Shown one piece after another: positions 55,231-64,000 of a stretch of 64,000 nucleotides of DNA. How positions within the stretch are numbered: the first letter of the stretch is position 1; each line of letters opens with the position of its first letter. Source of the DNA: Neomonachus schauinslandi (Eukaryota > Chordata > Mammalia > Carnivora > Phocidae); contig NC_058408.1 in the NCBI RefSeq assembly GCF_002201575.2, positions 58,335,399 to 58,399,398 on the forward strand, in the 5' to 3' direction. The position numbers were made by a program, and so were the translations under genes. A model generated the notes under the pieces. That model was not told the origin of the DNA. It worked only from the letters and a program-made list of their open reading frames with translations, and made no database searches.

Positions 55231-55402
55231 GGGCGCCTGGGTGGCTCAGTTGGTTAAGCAACTGCCTTCGGCTCAGGTCATGATCCTGGAGTCCCAGGAT
55301 CGAGTCCCACATCGGGCTCCCTGCTCAGCAGGGAGTCTGCTTCTCCCTCTGACCCTCCCCCCTCTCATGTGCTCTCTCTCTCTCAAAAAAAAAAAAAAAA
55401 AA
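55231..55402 (+). mobile_element. CAN-SINE with perfect target duplication
   Basis: Forward subtype-1 SINE whose tail is a pure A-run of about 20 without the AAATAAAT repeats. The 17-base duplication AAGAATCCAGTGACCCC is identical at 55214-55230 and 55403-55419. A long pure A-tail and perfect duplication suggest a young copy. Confidence 0.97.
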
Positions 55403-55497
55403 AAGAATCCAGTGACCCCCTCAGCCGCTGGGACATAGGGGTCCTTTGAAGAATTGTCTTGCCACTCGTATTAAAGGTGTGTGGTAGAGAAATGGCA

Positions 55498-55707
55498 CAG
55501 TCGGTTAAGTGTTGGACTCTTGGTTTCAGCTCAGGTTGTGATCTCAGAGTCGTGACATTGACCTGTGTTGGATTCTGTGTTCAGCACAGAATCTGCTTGA
55601 GACTCTCTTTAACTCTCCCTTTACCCTTCCCCTCACCCCACATGCTCTCTCTCTGTTTCTCTCTCTCTCAAATAAATATATCTTTAAAAAAAAAAAGAAA
55701 AGAAAGA
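55498..55707 (+). mobile_element. CAN-SINE, older, head-truncated
   Basis: Starts at 'cagtcggttaagtgttggac', lacking the usual head. Tail AAATAAATATATC and A-run. Target duplication AGAAATGGCA at 55488-55497 and 55708-55717. Confidence 0.9.
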
Positions 55708-55779
55708 AGAAATGGCAAAGGTCACATGTAAGAAAAGTCCAGATCTCTTGGGGTAGGCAACGTCAAGCACAGGGTAGGG

Positions 55780-55910
55780 TATAAGCTCTGAAGCCAAAGG
55801 GCTATGTAAGCTCGGATCCCAGCTCAAGCACTTAGCCCAGTGGCCTTAGGCAAGTGCTCTGCTAGAGGTCCCCTCTGTAAGTCTGGTGATGGTAGGCTGG
55901 GTGGGGACCA
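55780..55910 (+). mobile_element. MIR SINE
   Basis: Reads 'taagctctgaagccaaaggg', 'ggatcccagctcaagcactt' and 'gccttaggcaagtgctctg'. Confidence 0.65.
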
Positions 55911-57459
55911 CTGGCATTAGTCAATCTCCGTCATGGTGTGGGAGAGCCTGGGGCCACGCATTACATGGATGAGCTGGTCACGCTGTGGAGGAGCAGAGAA
56001 CTAGCCATTTTCTTGGTAATAACCCTGCAAGAAGGTCATACCTGTCATGCGTCAGTCACTGGTCTCCACTGGGCATTGGGGGAGACCCTCCCTTCCCCTG
56101 TGCTGGGTGTGTGCCATGTCCAAATGTAGGGGAGGTGGGAAGCTCTGGGGTCCTGTGGTGAAACCTGGTGAGAGGTCAGGCCCAGCAGGCTTGGAGCCAG
56201 AAGATCCCGGGGACCGCAGTTTGACCCGACAGTGGTTAGAGGTCCCTGTGGAGCTGCCTTGAACTGCCCAGGGAAGGTCGCCCAGAGCAGGAAAATCCTG
56301 TTCAGTCCTCCCATGCCAGCGCCAGACCCACTGCCCTGCTGGAGTTCCGGGCCCCTGTTTGTCTATTTTAACTACTTCACCTTTCTCCTAAGCTGGTGAC
56401 TGTCTTACAGAACGTGAAAGTCTAGTGTAGGGACCCACCTGTCCCCGCCCGGCAGTCCCTAGAAGTGGGCTCCCTTCAGAGGGGGACACGGGCCTGGATT
56501 GGGGTGGGGGTGGGGAGTCCGGCCAGGGCCAGGAGGGGCTGAGAGGGGACTTCCAAGCCACCAGCAGCCTCCATCCCATGCAAGCTCAGTTGGTCCTTCC
56601 CCTTTGCAAATGATCAAAATGCAGTCTGCATGAAGTCAGAGCCACTCCAGTGCCATGAGATGGAGTAGAGCCCTGCAAACCGATGGTAAATTGTGAAGAT
56701 CTCATTGGCTTTGTTGAATGATTCATGAATCAGGCAGCATCTCATCCAGCAAGAAGGGGGGAGCTCCCAGGACCTTTACAAAATGGGAAGCTTGTACAGG
56801 CCGAAGGGGGCAGAGACAAGAGACAAGGAAAGAGTGGATTACATCATCTTTCTCTGGGGGGAGAAAAGGGACTATGTGGCAGATTACCTCATTGGTGCTG
56901 ACCAGAAAATTCCAGACTGACCAGTTGAGACTACGTTCCTGGAGAAGGTTGAAACTGTAATTAGGTTAGATATTAAGCCTTGGTCTGGTGATGTGGGTTT
57001 AGCACAAGTGACTCCATTTTGGGCCTGTGGTTTCTTTTAACACCCTCATATGGAAGCCTGGACACAAGGCAGTCACGGGCTGCTCCTAAAGTCAAAATGG
57101 TGCAGGGGGTAGATCACAGCAGGCGGGGCTAAAAGGGGAGGGACATGGGCGAGGTAGGAACAATTATCCGTAAATATAATTTCAAGCTAGAAGACAGCAT
57201 GTGGGGGCCTTTTTTTTTTTTTTTTTTAGACAACAAGAAGAAAGTGCTTTGTTTTTTTAATGCTTCGATTATAAATACAAACAAAGACAATCACCTCTTA
57301 TGTAACAAATATTTACGGAACTTCAAGTGTGTACAAGGTACTGTACTGGGTCTCGTGAGACTAGGCAGCCCTCAAGAGCTGCTTTTCTGATGGAGGAATC
57401 CACAATATTGCTGTTTATTTCTTAGGATGTTTTTCAGTCTCAAATCATACAAAAATCCA
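55911..57459. other. 1.5-kb intergenic block, mostly unrecognised
   Basis: An L2-like reversed tail may lie at 57290-57360 ('aaatatttacggaacttcaa'). A T-run is at 57211-57227. No exon signs. Confidence 0.4.
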
Positions 57460-57610
57460 CCTCGAAGTTCAGCCCCTTCATCTTACAGCTGAGGACACCA
57501 AGCCCTAGAGAGGTAAAGTAATTTGGTCAAGGCCAAACAGCAAGTTAAGGACAAAGCTGGGACCAGCTCCTCGGTTTGTGCCTTCCCATAGAGACAGTGC
57601 TCGGTGGCCC
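57460..57610 (-). mobile_element. MIR SINE
   Basis: Reversed MIR core: 'cagctgaggacaccaagccc' then 'gagaggtaaagtaatttggt' and 'gacaaagctgggaccagctc'. Confidence 0.75.
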
Positions 57611-58299
57611 CACACTGAGGGGAAGACCATTTGGTAGAGTCAGAGGACGGGATAAGCCACAGTAGAGGTGAGGAACTTGTTGAGAATATCCACTGCTAGC
57701 ACATAATCATCAACTGGGCTTTCAGATGCCCTGGTGTCTCACATCATTTGCCCATTGCAGATGATGATTTTGTGTTTGCTCAGATGTCCAGGAATGGACT
57801 TGATAGGTGTTCTGTGGCTAAACTAATCAACTCCACCAACCCGGGAACAGGAACCACCTGTGTGTAACGCACACGAGGCAGATGCATTGAGTTCTGACCT
57901 GGTGCTCAAGAACTTCGAAGATCAAAACGAGGAAACACAGGGGGCCCTGCTCTAAGGCAGGGGACCTCCCTCATTCTGGAGGACTTGTCCATACCACCCC
58001 ACCATCAGCAACTCTCCTTCTCACTCCCTCTGGGCTCCTGTCATTCCTAGAAGGACTTTGCACACAGCATCTGCCCCCAAACATTTAACAATCCCTAGGA
58101 GTCCTTTCCCTAGGCAACGATGGGGATGGTCACCTCCCCTGAATGATTCTTCTATCTACCTTCTTTTCCAGGCACATAACATAGATCATTTTATTCATTC
58201 CTCCAACCATCTACTGTTGACCAGCCAGCTAGTCAGTGGATGGGCTGGAATTTGAACCTGGGGCTGGTGATTCTACAGCTCATGTTCTTCCACCTCTGG
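57611..58299. other. Intergenic, nothing recognised
   Basis: No repeat family or exon recognised. Confidence 0.4.
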
Positions 58300-58515
58300 G
58301 GACTGGCACCCAGAAAACCCAAGCTGTAGACTTGATTCGGCCACTTACCGGCCTTGTGACCTTGAGCAAATGTCTTCATTTTGCTGAGTCTCAGTTTCCT
58401 TCACTATAAAATGGAAACGGTATACCAATATTGACTACCTTACTGAGTCATCGTGAAGATTAAATATGACATATATGTGAAAGTGACACATGAATGTAGG
58501 CATCCCCATGAAAGC
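58300..58515 (+). mobile_element. MIR SINE, well preserved
   Basis: Reads 'cggccttgtgaccttgagca', 'gtctcagtttccttcactat' then 'aaaatgg', and 'catcgtgaagattaaatatg', in MIR order. Confidence 0.85.
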
Positions 58516-58899
58516 AGAAAAAGTTCTGTTTGCAGTGGAAGCTCTTTGACTGTCAACAGCTATATGCAGCCAGTTAGAATTCATCTCCTCCTGTGATAGC
58601 ACCTCTTCAATTTGACCCGTATCCCAGCTTGTTTCTGCCATCCCTTGCCACCTTTGAAGATCTTTTATATCCTCGTGTGGTCTTCTCATCATTTCTTTCT
58701 TTCTTGTGTGTTTGGACATTAGGCATGGTTTTCCTCCCTCATGTCTCATTAAAGAAACTAAATTTTGTGACTTAATTTTCTTCAGGATGAATGATTGTGG
58801 GGGGTGGGAAAGGGCCCATTAGGTAAAACCCAGGCAAAACTGCAAATTTGCAAGCATGTCTTCAGTGGCCATGAATTTTCAGCATCTGTGATAGTCAAG
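58516..58899. other. Intergenic, nothing recognised
   Basis: A 60-codon plus-strand frame at 58593-58775 matches nothing I know. Confidence 0.4.
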
Positions 58900-59180
58900 G
58901 CCATTTCAGTTGCAAGGTACAGAATCAAAGTCCTATAGCTCAAGAAAAAGTTACTGGCTTATGAAATGGAAAAGCCTGTGGGCAGGCCTTTAGGTATGGC
59001 ATGATCCAGGTTATCAATGAATGCAATAAGTGTTCTGTTTTTACACATCTCTTGTTTTGCTCTCCTCTGGGTTGGCTTCATTCCCAGGCAAGCTTCCTCC
59101 ATCTGATAAGAAAGATACCAGACATACCTAATCCTCACAGAGGAGAAGGAAGGAGCATCTTCTCTAATAGTTCTTCTTTG
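58900..59180 (-). mobile_element. Degraded LTR-type repeat (possibly ERVL)
   Basis: Shows 'gaaaaagttactggcttatg' and 'cctctgggttggcttcattc' then 'ccaggcaagc', features of an old mammalian LTR-like repeat. Family name not certain. Confidence 0.45.
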
Positions 59181-59184
59181 GGAG

Positions 59185-59745
59185 ACAGCATCATGAGATG
59201 GCCCCCAGAATTTCCACACTTTGATGTACATGCCCTATAGAATCTCCTTGATTATGGGAAGGACCTGTAAATATGATGAAATATCACTCCGATTATGTTA
59301 TGTTATCGTGGGTAGGACTGACCTAATCAGATAAACCCTTTAAAAGCAGAATTTTCTCCAGCTGGTTGCAGAAGTCAGAGATCTGCTCTGGTTGGCCTGG
59401 GAGAAGGCAAACATCCATGTTGTGAACTGTCTATGGGGCCACATTCAAGTAACTACAGGTGTTCTCTAGGATCTGAAAGCAGTCTTGGCCAATAGTTAGC
59501 AAGAAAATTAGGACCTCAGTTCTATATTTGTAAGGGAATAAATTTTTCCAACAACCACTGACCTTAGAACAGGTTCCTGAGTCTCAGATGAGAACTGCCA
59601 CCCCAGCTAACCTATCTTGATTTCAACCTCCTAGGAATCGGAGCAGAGAATCTAGTCATGCTGTGCCTGGATTTCTGACTGACTTTACTGTGAGATAATA
59701 AATTTGTGCTGTGTTCAGTCACCAAGTTGTGCCAATCTGTTATGG
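59185..59745 (+). mobile_element. MLT1-like LTR (ERVL-MaLR)
   Basis: Reads 'ccctttaaaagcagaatttt' then 'ctccagctgg' (59336-59365), 'ttaggacctcagttctata' (59508), 'gtcatgctgtgcctggattt' (59656) and 'ctgtgagataataaatttgt' (59689), as in MLT1 LTRs. No paired element seen. Confidence 0.7.
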
Positions 59746-60489
59746 AGCAATCATCCCTCCCCTGAGGTGGCACAGCTTAGGGCCCAGATCTCTTGGCCAC
59801 TGTGATTTCTCCTGTGGGGGAAAGTGAGGGCACGTGAGTAAGCACTCAGCTTCCCCAGCTGTGTGGGATGCTGCTGCAGAGGCCCACTTCTCTCTCCTTC
59901 CATCCAGAGCACTGAATCATGAGATACACAACTGGGGGGGGCAGGAAGAGACTGGGAGAGTGGCAGAACAATTGGAAGGCATTAAAGGGAAGTGGATCCT
60001 GCTAACTGCATTGTGGACTCCATCAAGAAGCCCGCCATGACCACTGGGGATACCTTGCCTGTAGATCCCCCCAACTGGCTCCCAGGCACCACAGTGCTAT
60101 GCGTGCTTCCCTACATACCTGGCTCCCTGTGTGAGCTCCTGATGGCAGCCATGAGGGCACGTGTTGGCAAGTGTCCAGTGAGCATGCACAGAAAGCCAAC
60201 CTGAATCTGTGGACCAGGGAGAGACCAGAAACTTGGGCTTTAGCACCACCTTTGGGAAAGCAAAAGGGAGGTTGTCAGCCCTTGGCCCGGGGCGTTACAA
60301 GATTGAGAGAAGACATACAAGTTTCTGAATTCTGCCACAAGAGGGTGTGAGGAGTGAGGAACAGACACATCCATAGAAGGTTTGAGAAAGTCTCAGAATC
60401 CCTAGCAGGGCTGATGGAAGATACTTTACCCTATAGGCAGTTAATAAAGACTGGAGGAGGTCACTGCTACTTCAAATATGAAGACAGCA
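59746..60489. other. Intergenic, nothing recognised
   Basis: No repeat family or exon recognised. Confidence 0.4.
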
Positions 60490-60649
60490 ACACAAACTCC
60501 AAGGAATGTGAAAAACAATGAAACATGATGCCACCAAAGGATTACACTAATCTTCCAGTAACTGATTCCCAAGATTTGGAGACTTGTGTTTTTCCTGATA
60601 AAGAATTCAAAATAGATATTTTAAGGAAGCTATAAGAAAACACAGAAAG

Positions 60650-60869
60650 CGGGCACCTGGGTGGCTCGGTTTCTTAAGCACTTAAGCGTGTGCCTTTGGT
60701 TCAGGTGATGATCCTGGAGTCCCAAGATCGAGTCCCACAACCGGCTCCCTGCTCAGCGGGGAGTCTGCTTCTGTCCCTCCCTCTGCCCCTTCCCTTCCCC
60801 CTGCTCATGCTTTCTTGCTCGCTCCCTCTCTCAAATAAATAACTAAATAAAATCTTTAAAAAAAAAAAA
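60650..60869 (+). mobile_element. CAN-SINE nested in the L1
   Basis: Forward SINE with head 'gggcacctgggtggctcgg'. The 16-base duplication AAGAAAACACAGAAAG is identical at 60634-60649 and 60870-60885 apart from the A-run join. Confidence 0.96.
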
Positions 60870-61135
60870 AAGAAAACACAGAAAGATGATTCAGTGAAAT
60901 CAGGAAAATGATAAATGAACAAAATGAGAAGTTTAACAAAGAGAAATTTAAGAAACAAACAAATTCTGGAGCTGAAGAATACAATGAATGGAAAATACAG
61001 TAAAGAACATCAACAGCAAAATAGATCAAGCAGAAAAGAGAATTGTGTATTGGAAGACAGGAACTTTGAAATTACCCAGTCAGAGAACAAAAAAAAAAAG
61101 TGAAGAAAGCCTATGCGACCTATGGGATACCAGCA

Positions 61136-61136
61136 A

Positions 61137-61171
<35 letters not shown>

Positions 61172-61174
61172 ATA
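61136..61174 (+). repeat. (AAAT)n microsatellite
   Basis: About nine uninterrupted AAAT units inside the L1 ORF1-side region. Confidence 0.97.
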
Positions 61175-63714
61175 GTGAATTATTGGGGTTCCAGAAGAAG
61201 AGAGGGAGAGGGGGACAGAAAGCTTACTTAAAGAGATAGTAGCCAAGAACTTTCCAAATCTGGAGAGAGATTTGGATATCCAAGTTTATGAAGCTCATAG
61301 GTCATAAAACAAACTCAAAGAGATCTTCTCTGAGACACATTGCAATAAAACTATTAAAAATAAAAGACAAAGAATCTCAAAAACAACAAGAGAAAAGAAG
61401 CTTGTAACTTATAAAAGAACCCTTATAAGTTTATCAGCAGAGACCTCATGGGCAGGGAGAGAGTAGGATGATATATTCAAAATGCTGTGAGAAAAAACTG
61501 CCAACCAACAATACTCTATCCAGCAAAATTAACTTTCAGAAATGAAGGAGAAATAAAGATTTCCCCAAACAAAAGCTAAGGGAGTTCACCACCAGGAGAC
61601 CTCCCTTACAAGAGATGCTGAAAGGAGTCCTCCAAGTTGAATGAAAGGCTGCTAATTAGTAATGTGAAACATATGAAAATATACAACACACTAGTTAAGA
61701 TAAATGTATAGTCAAATTCAGAATACCCTAATACCATATTATGGTGCTATGTTAACCACTTAATTCTAGTTATAAGGGTTAAAGGACATGAGTATTAAAA
61801 ATAACTGTAGCCATAATAATTTTTAATATACAACATAAAAATAGGTAAATTGTGACATCAAAAACATAAAAGGGGAGAGCACAAGGGTAGAGTTTTTGTA
61901 TATGATTGAAGTTGTTACTAATGTAGACTGTTATATCTAAAAGATGTTTTAAGTAAATGTCATGGTAAACACAAAGCCAAAATCTATAGTAGATTCACAG
62001 AAGGTAAGGAGAAGGGAATCAAGCTTACCACTACAGAAAACCATCAGTTCACAAAAGGAAGGAAGCAAGAGAGGGATGAAAGAACAAGGGAACAACACAA
62101 CAGCTAACAAACAATTAATAAGATGACAGTAGTAAGTCCTTACCTATCGGTAATTACTCTAAATGTAAATGGATTTAATTCTTCAATCAGAAAACAGAGA
62201 GTGGCTGGATGAATTTAAAAAAACAAAACAAAACAAGACCCAACTCTATGCTGCTTATAAGAGACTCACTTTAGTTTTAAGGGCACATACAGGCCTAATG
62301 TGAAGGGATGGAAAAAGATGTTCCATGCAAGTCAAAACCCAAAGAGAGCCGGGGTAGTTACACTTATATTGGACAAAATAGAATTTTTGTCAAGAACTGT
62401 AACAAATACAAAGAAGATCATTATATAATAATAAAGGGGTCATTTCTTCAAGAGGATATAACAGTCATAAATATACATATATCCAACAGCAGAGCACCTG
62501 AATATATTAAGCAAATACTAACAGATCTGAAGGGAGAAATAGGCAACAGGACAATAAGAGTAATCTTCAATACCCCACTTTCAACAATAGACAGATCATC
62601 CAGACAGAAAATCCATAAGGAAATGTTGGACTTGAACCACACTTTTGACCAAATGATCCTGTCAGACATGTGCAGAACAGTCCATCCAGCAGCAGAACAC
62701 ACATTCTTCTCAAGTGCATGCAGAACATTCTCCAGGATAGATCCTATGATAGGTCACAAAACAAGTCTTAGCAAACCTAAGAAGGTCAAAATCATACCAA
62801 GTGTCTTTTCTGACCACAGTGGTATAAAATGAAACATCAAGTAGAAGACGAAAACTGGAAAATTCACAAATATGTGGAAACTTAACAACATACTCCTGGA
62901 CTACCAATGGGTCTTAGAAAAAAAATTAAAAATGTCTTGGAAGAAACAAAAAATGGAAACACAATATAACAAAACTTATGCAGCAAAAGCAGTTCTAAGG
63001 GGAAAGTTTATAGTAATAAATACCCCAAATTAAGAAACGAGAAAGATGTCAAATAAACAACCTAATTTTACACTTCGAGAAAGCAGAAAAAGAAGAACAA
63101 ACTAAGCCCAAAGCAGACGGAAGAAAATAATAAAGATCAGAGAAGAAATAAATAGAGACCAGAGAAATAAGAGGAAAGACCAATGGAACTAATAGCTATA
63201 TTTTAACAAAAACACAGTGACAAACCTTTAACTAGGCCTACCAAGAAAAAAAGAGAGAAGAATCAAATAAATAAAATCAGAAATGAAATAAGACATTATC
63301 CCTGATATCACAGAAATAAAAAGGATCATAAGAAATTACTATGAACAATTACGTGCCAACAAATTGGATAACCTAGAAGTGGATAAATTCCTGGAAACAT
63401 GAAACTTACCAATATTGAATCATGAAGAAATAGAAAATTTTAACAGATCAATAATGAGTAGAGATTGAATCAGTAATCAAAAGTCTCCCAACAAAGAAAA
63501 GCCCAGAAGCAAATGTTCTCCCTGGGGAATTCTACCAAACATTTAAAGACTTGTCACTAGTCCTCAAACTCTTCCAAAAATTGAAGAGGAGGGAACACTC
63601 TCTAACTCATTTTACACGGCCAGCATTACCCTGACACCAAAGGCAAAAAAAGATATTACAAGAAAAGAAAACCATAGGTCAATATCCCTGATAAATATAA
63701 ACACAAAAATTTTC

Positions 63715-63790
63715 TTTCTTTTTTTTTTAAGGAAGTTTTTGTTTTAATTCCAGTTTGGTTAACATACAGTGTTATTTTAGTTTCAGGTGT
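63715..63790 (-). mobile_element. 76-base tail of a carnivore L1
   Basis: On the minus strand this is an L1 3' end (ACACCTGAAACTAAAATAAC, then TATGTTAACC and GGAATTAAAAC) with an A-rich tail. It is flanked by CACAAAAATTTTC (63702-63714) and CACAAAAAAATTTTC (63791-63805), a target duplication in the older L1's reverse-transcriptase region. Confidence 0.88.
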
Positions 63791-64000
63791 CACAAAAAAA
63801 TTTTCAATAAAAATATTAACAAACCCAATTCAACAGCACTTCAAAGAATCATGCACAATGATCAAGTGGGGTTTATCCTTGGCATGCAAGGATGGTTTGA
63901 CACATGCAAATCCATAAATATGATACACCACATTAATAGAATGAAAGAAAAAGTCATAAAATCATCTCAATAGATGCAGAAAAAGCCTTCAAAAATGCAG

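Larger units (their letters stand above)
60490..64000 (+). mobile_element. Old L1 LINE with ORF1 and ORF2 remnants, runs off the end
   Basis: ORF1-side sequence lies at about 60900-61640 ('ccaacaatactctatccagc', 'agatttccccaaacaaaagc'). The ORF2 endonuclease part covers about 62100-62832, with a 174-codon frame ending VFSDHSGIK, where SDH is the conserved endonuclease motif. Reverse-transcriptase sequence lies at about 63000-64000 (IRNYYEQLRANKLDN; later MHNDQVGFILGMQGWF and HHINRMKEK). Stops and frameshifts make it non-functional. Interrupted by a SINE (60650-60869), an (AAAT)n run (61136-61174) and a 76-base L1 tail (63715-63790). The 5' limit is approximate. Confidence 0.88.

Noticed and set aside
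62308..62832. 174-codon plus-strand open frame
   Set aside because: It is the endonuclease part of a broken L1 ORF2, already reported as a mobile element.
1..64000. Neighbouring genes RCSD1 and CD247
   Set aside because: Expected near CREG1 from human gene order, but no exon of either could be found by eye; the human gaps (tens of kb) put them outside this window.
1..64000. CRISPR arrays, operons, phage or bacterial defence systems
   Set aside because: The window is mammalian nuclear DNA; the short regular repeats present are microsatellites or retroelement tails.

Overview
The window is nuclear DNA from a carnivoran mammal, most likely an arctoid caniform (bear, seal/walrus or mustelid group). 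The reason is the roughly 37 tRNA-Lys-derived CAN-SINEs, whose head reads GCGCCTGGGTGGCTCAG and whose body ends in a TC-rich stretch plus an AAATAAAT/A tail. Their internal sequence looks like the bear/pinniped type and not like the dog SINEC_Cf or the cat type; that comparison is from memory. There are no prokaryotic genes, CRISPR arrays or operons.

One functional protein-coding gene is recognisable: CREG1, on the + strand. It has four exons (coding parts 43164-43517, 47027-47146, 48361-48545 and 51176-51179) and encodes a 220-residue secreted/lysosomal glycoprotein. A CpG-rich promoter lies just upstream, squeezed against a SINE that ends at 42967. The 3' UTR runs to a probable ATTAAA poly(A) signal at 52439. 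In human, CREG1 lies between RCSD1 and CD247; neither is visible here, which fits the large intergenic gaps known at that locus.

The rest is intergenic DNA built mainly from repeats. 1-10 kb: SINEs, an old L1ME-type 3' end, L2 and MIR. 10.6-12.7 kb: a long L1 3' part. 14.7-16.0 kb: an L1 3' end with a chain of four SINEs. 18-26 kb: MIRs, degraded ERVL-type LTRs and a tetranucleotide satellite with an assembly gap. 26.7-30.7 kb: two 7SK snRNA-derived pseudogenes, an L1M 3' end and a decayed ERVL-type pol region. 31-42 kb: MIRs, LTRs, an L2 split by an intact-boundary MLT1-like LTR, and a carnivore L1 3' stub. 43-52.5 kb: CREG1. 52.5-60 kb: sparse repeats. 60.5-64 kb: an old, broken L1 covering ORF1, endonuclease and reverse-transcriptase remnants, running off the window end.

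I found no previously undescribed biological system. The observations most worth checking are a CREG1 stop codon that is the same whether or not intron 3 is spliced, two 7SK copies sharing the same derived changes, a 63-base patch at 24149-24211 whose halves match two different nearby places in opposite orientations, and several SINE target sites used repeatedly.
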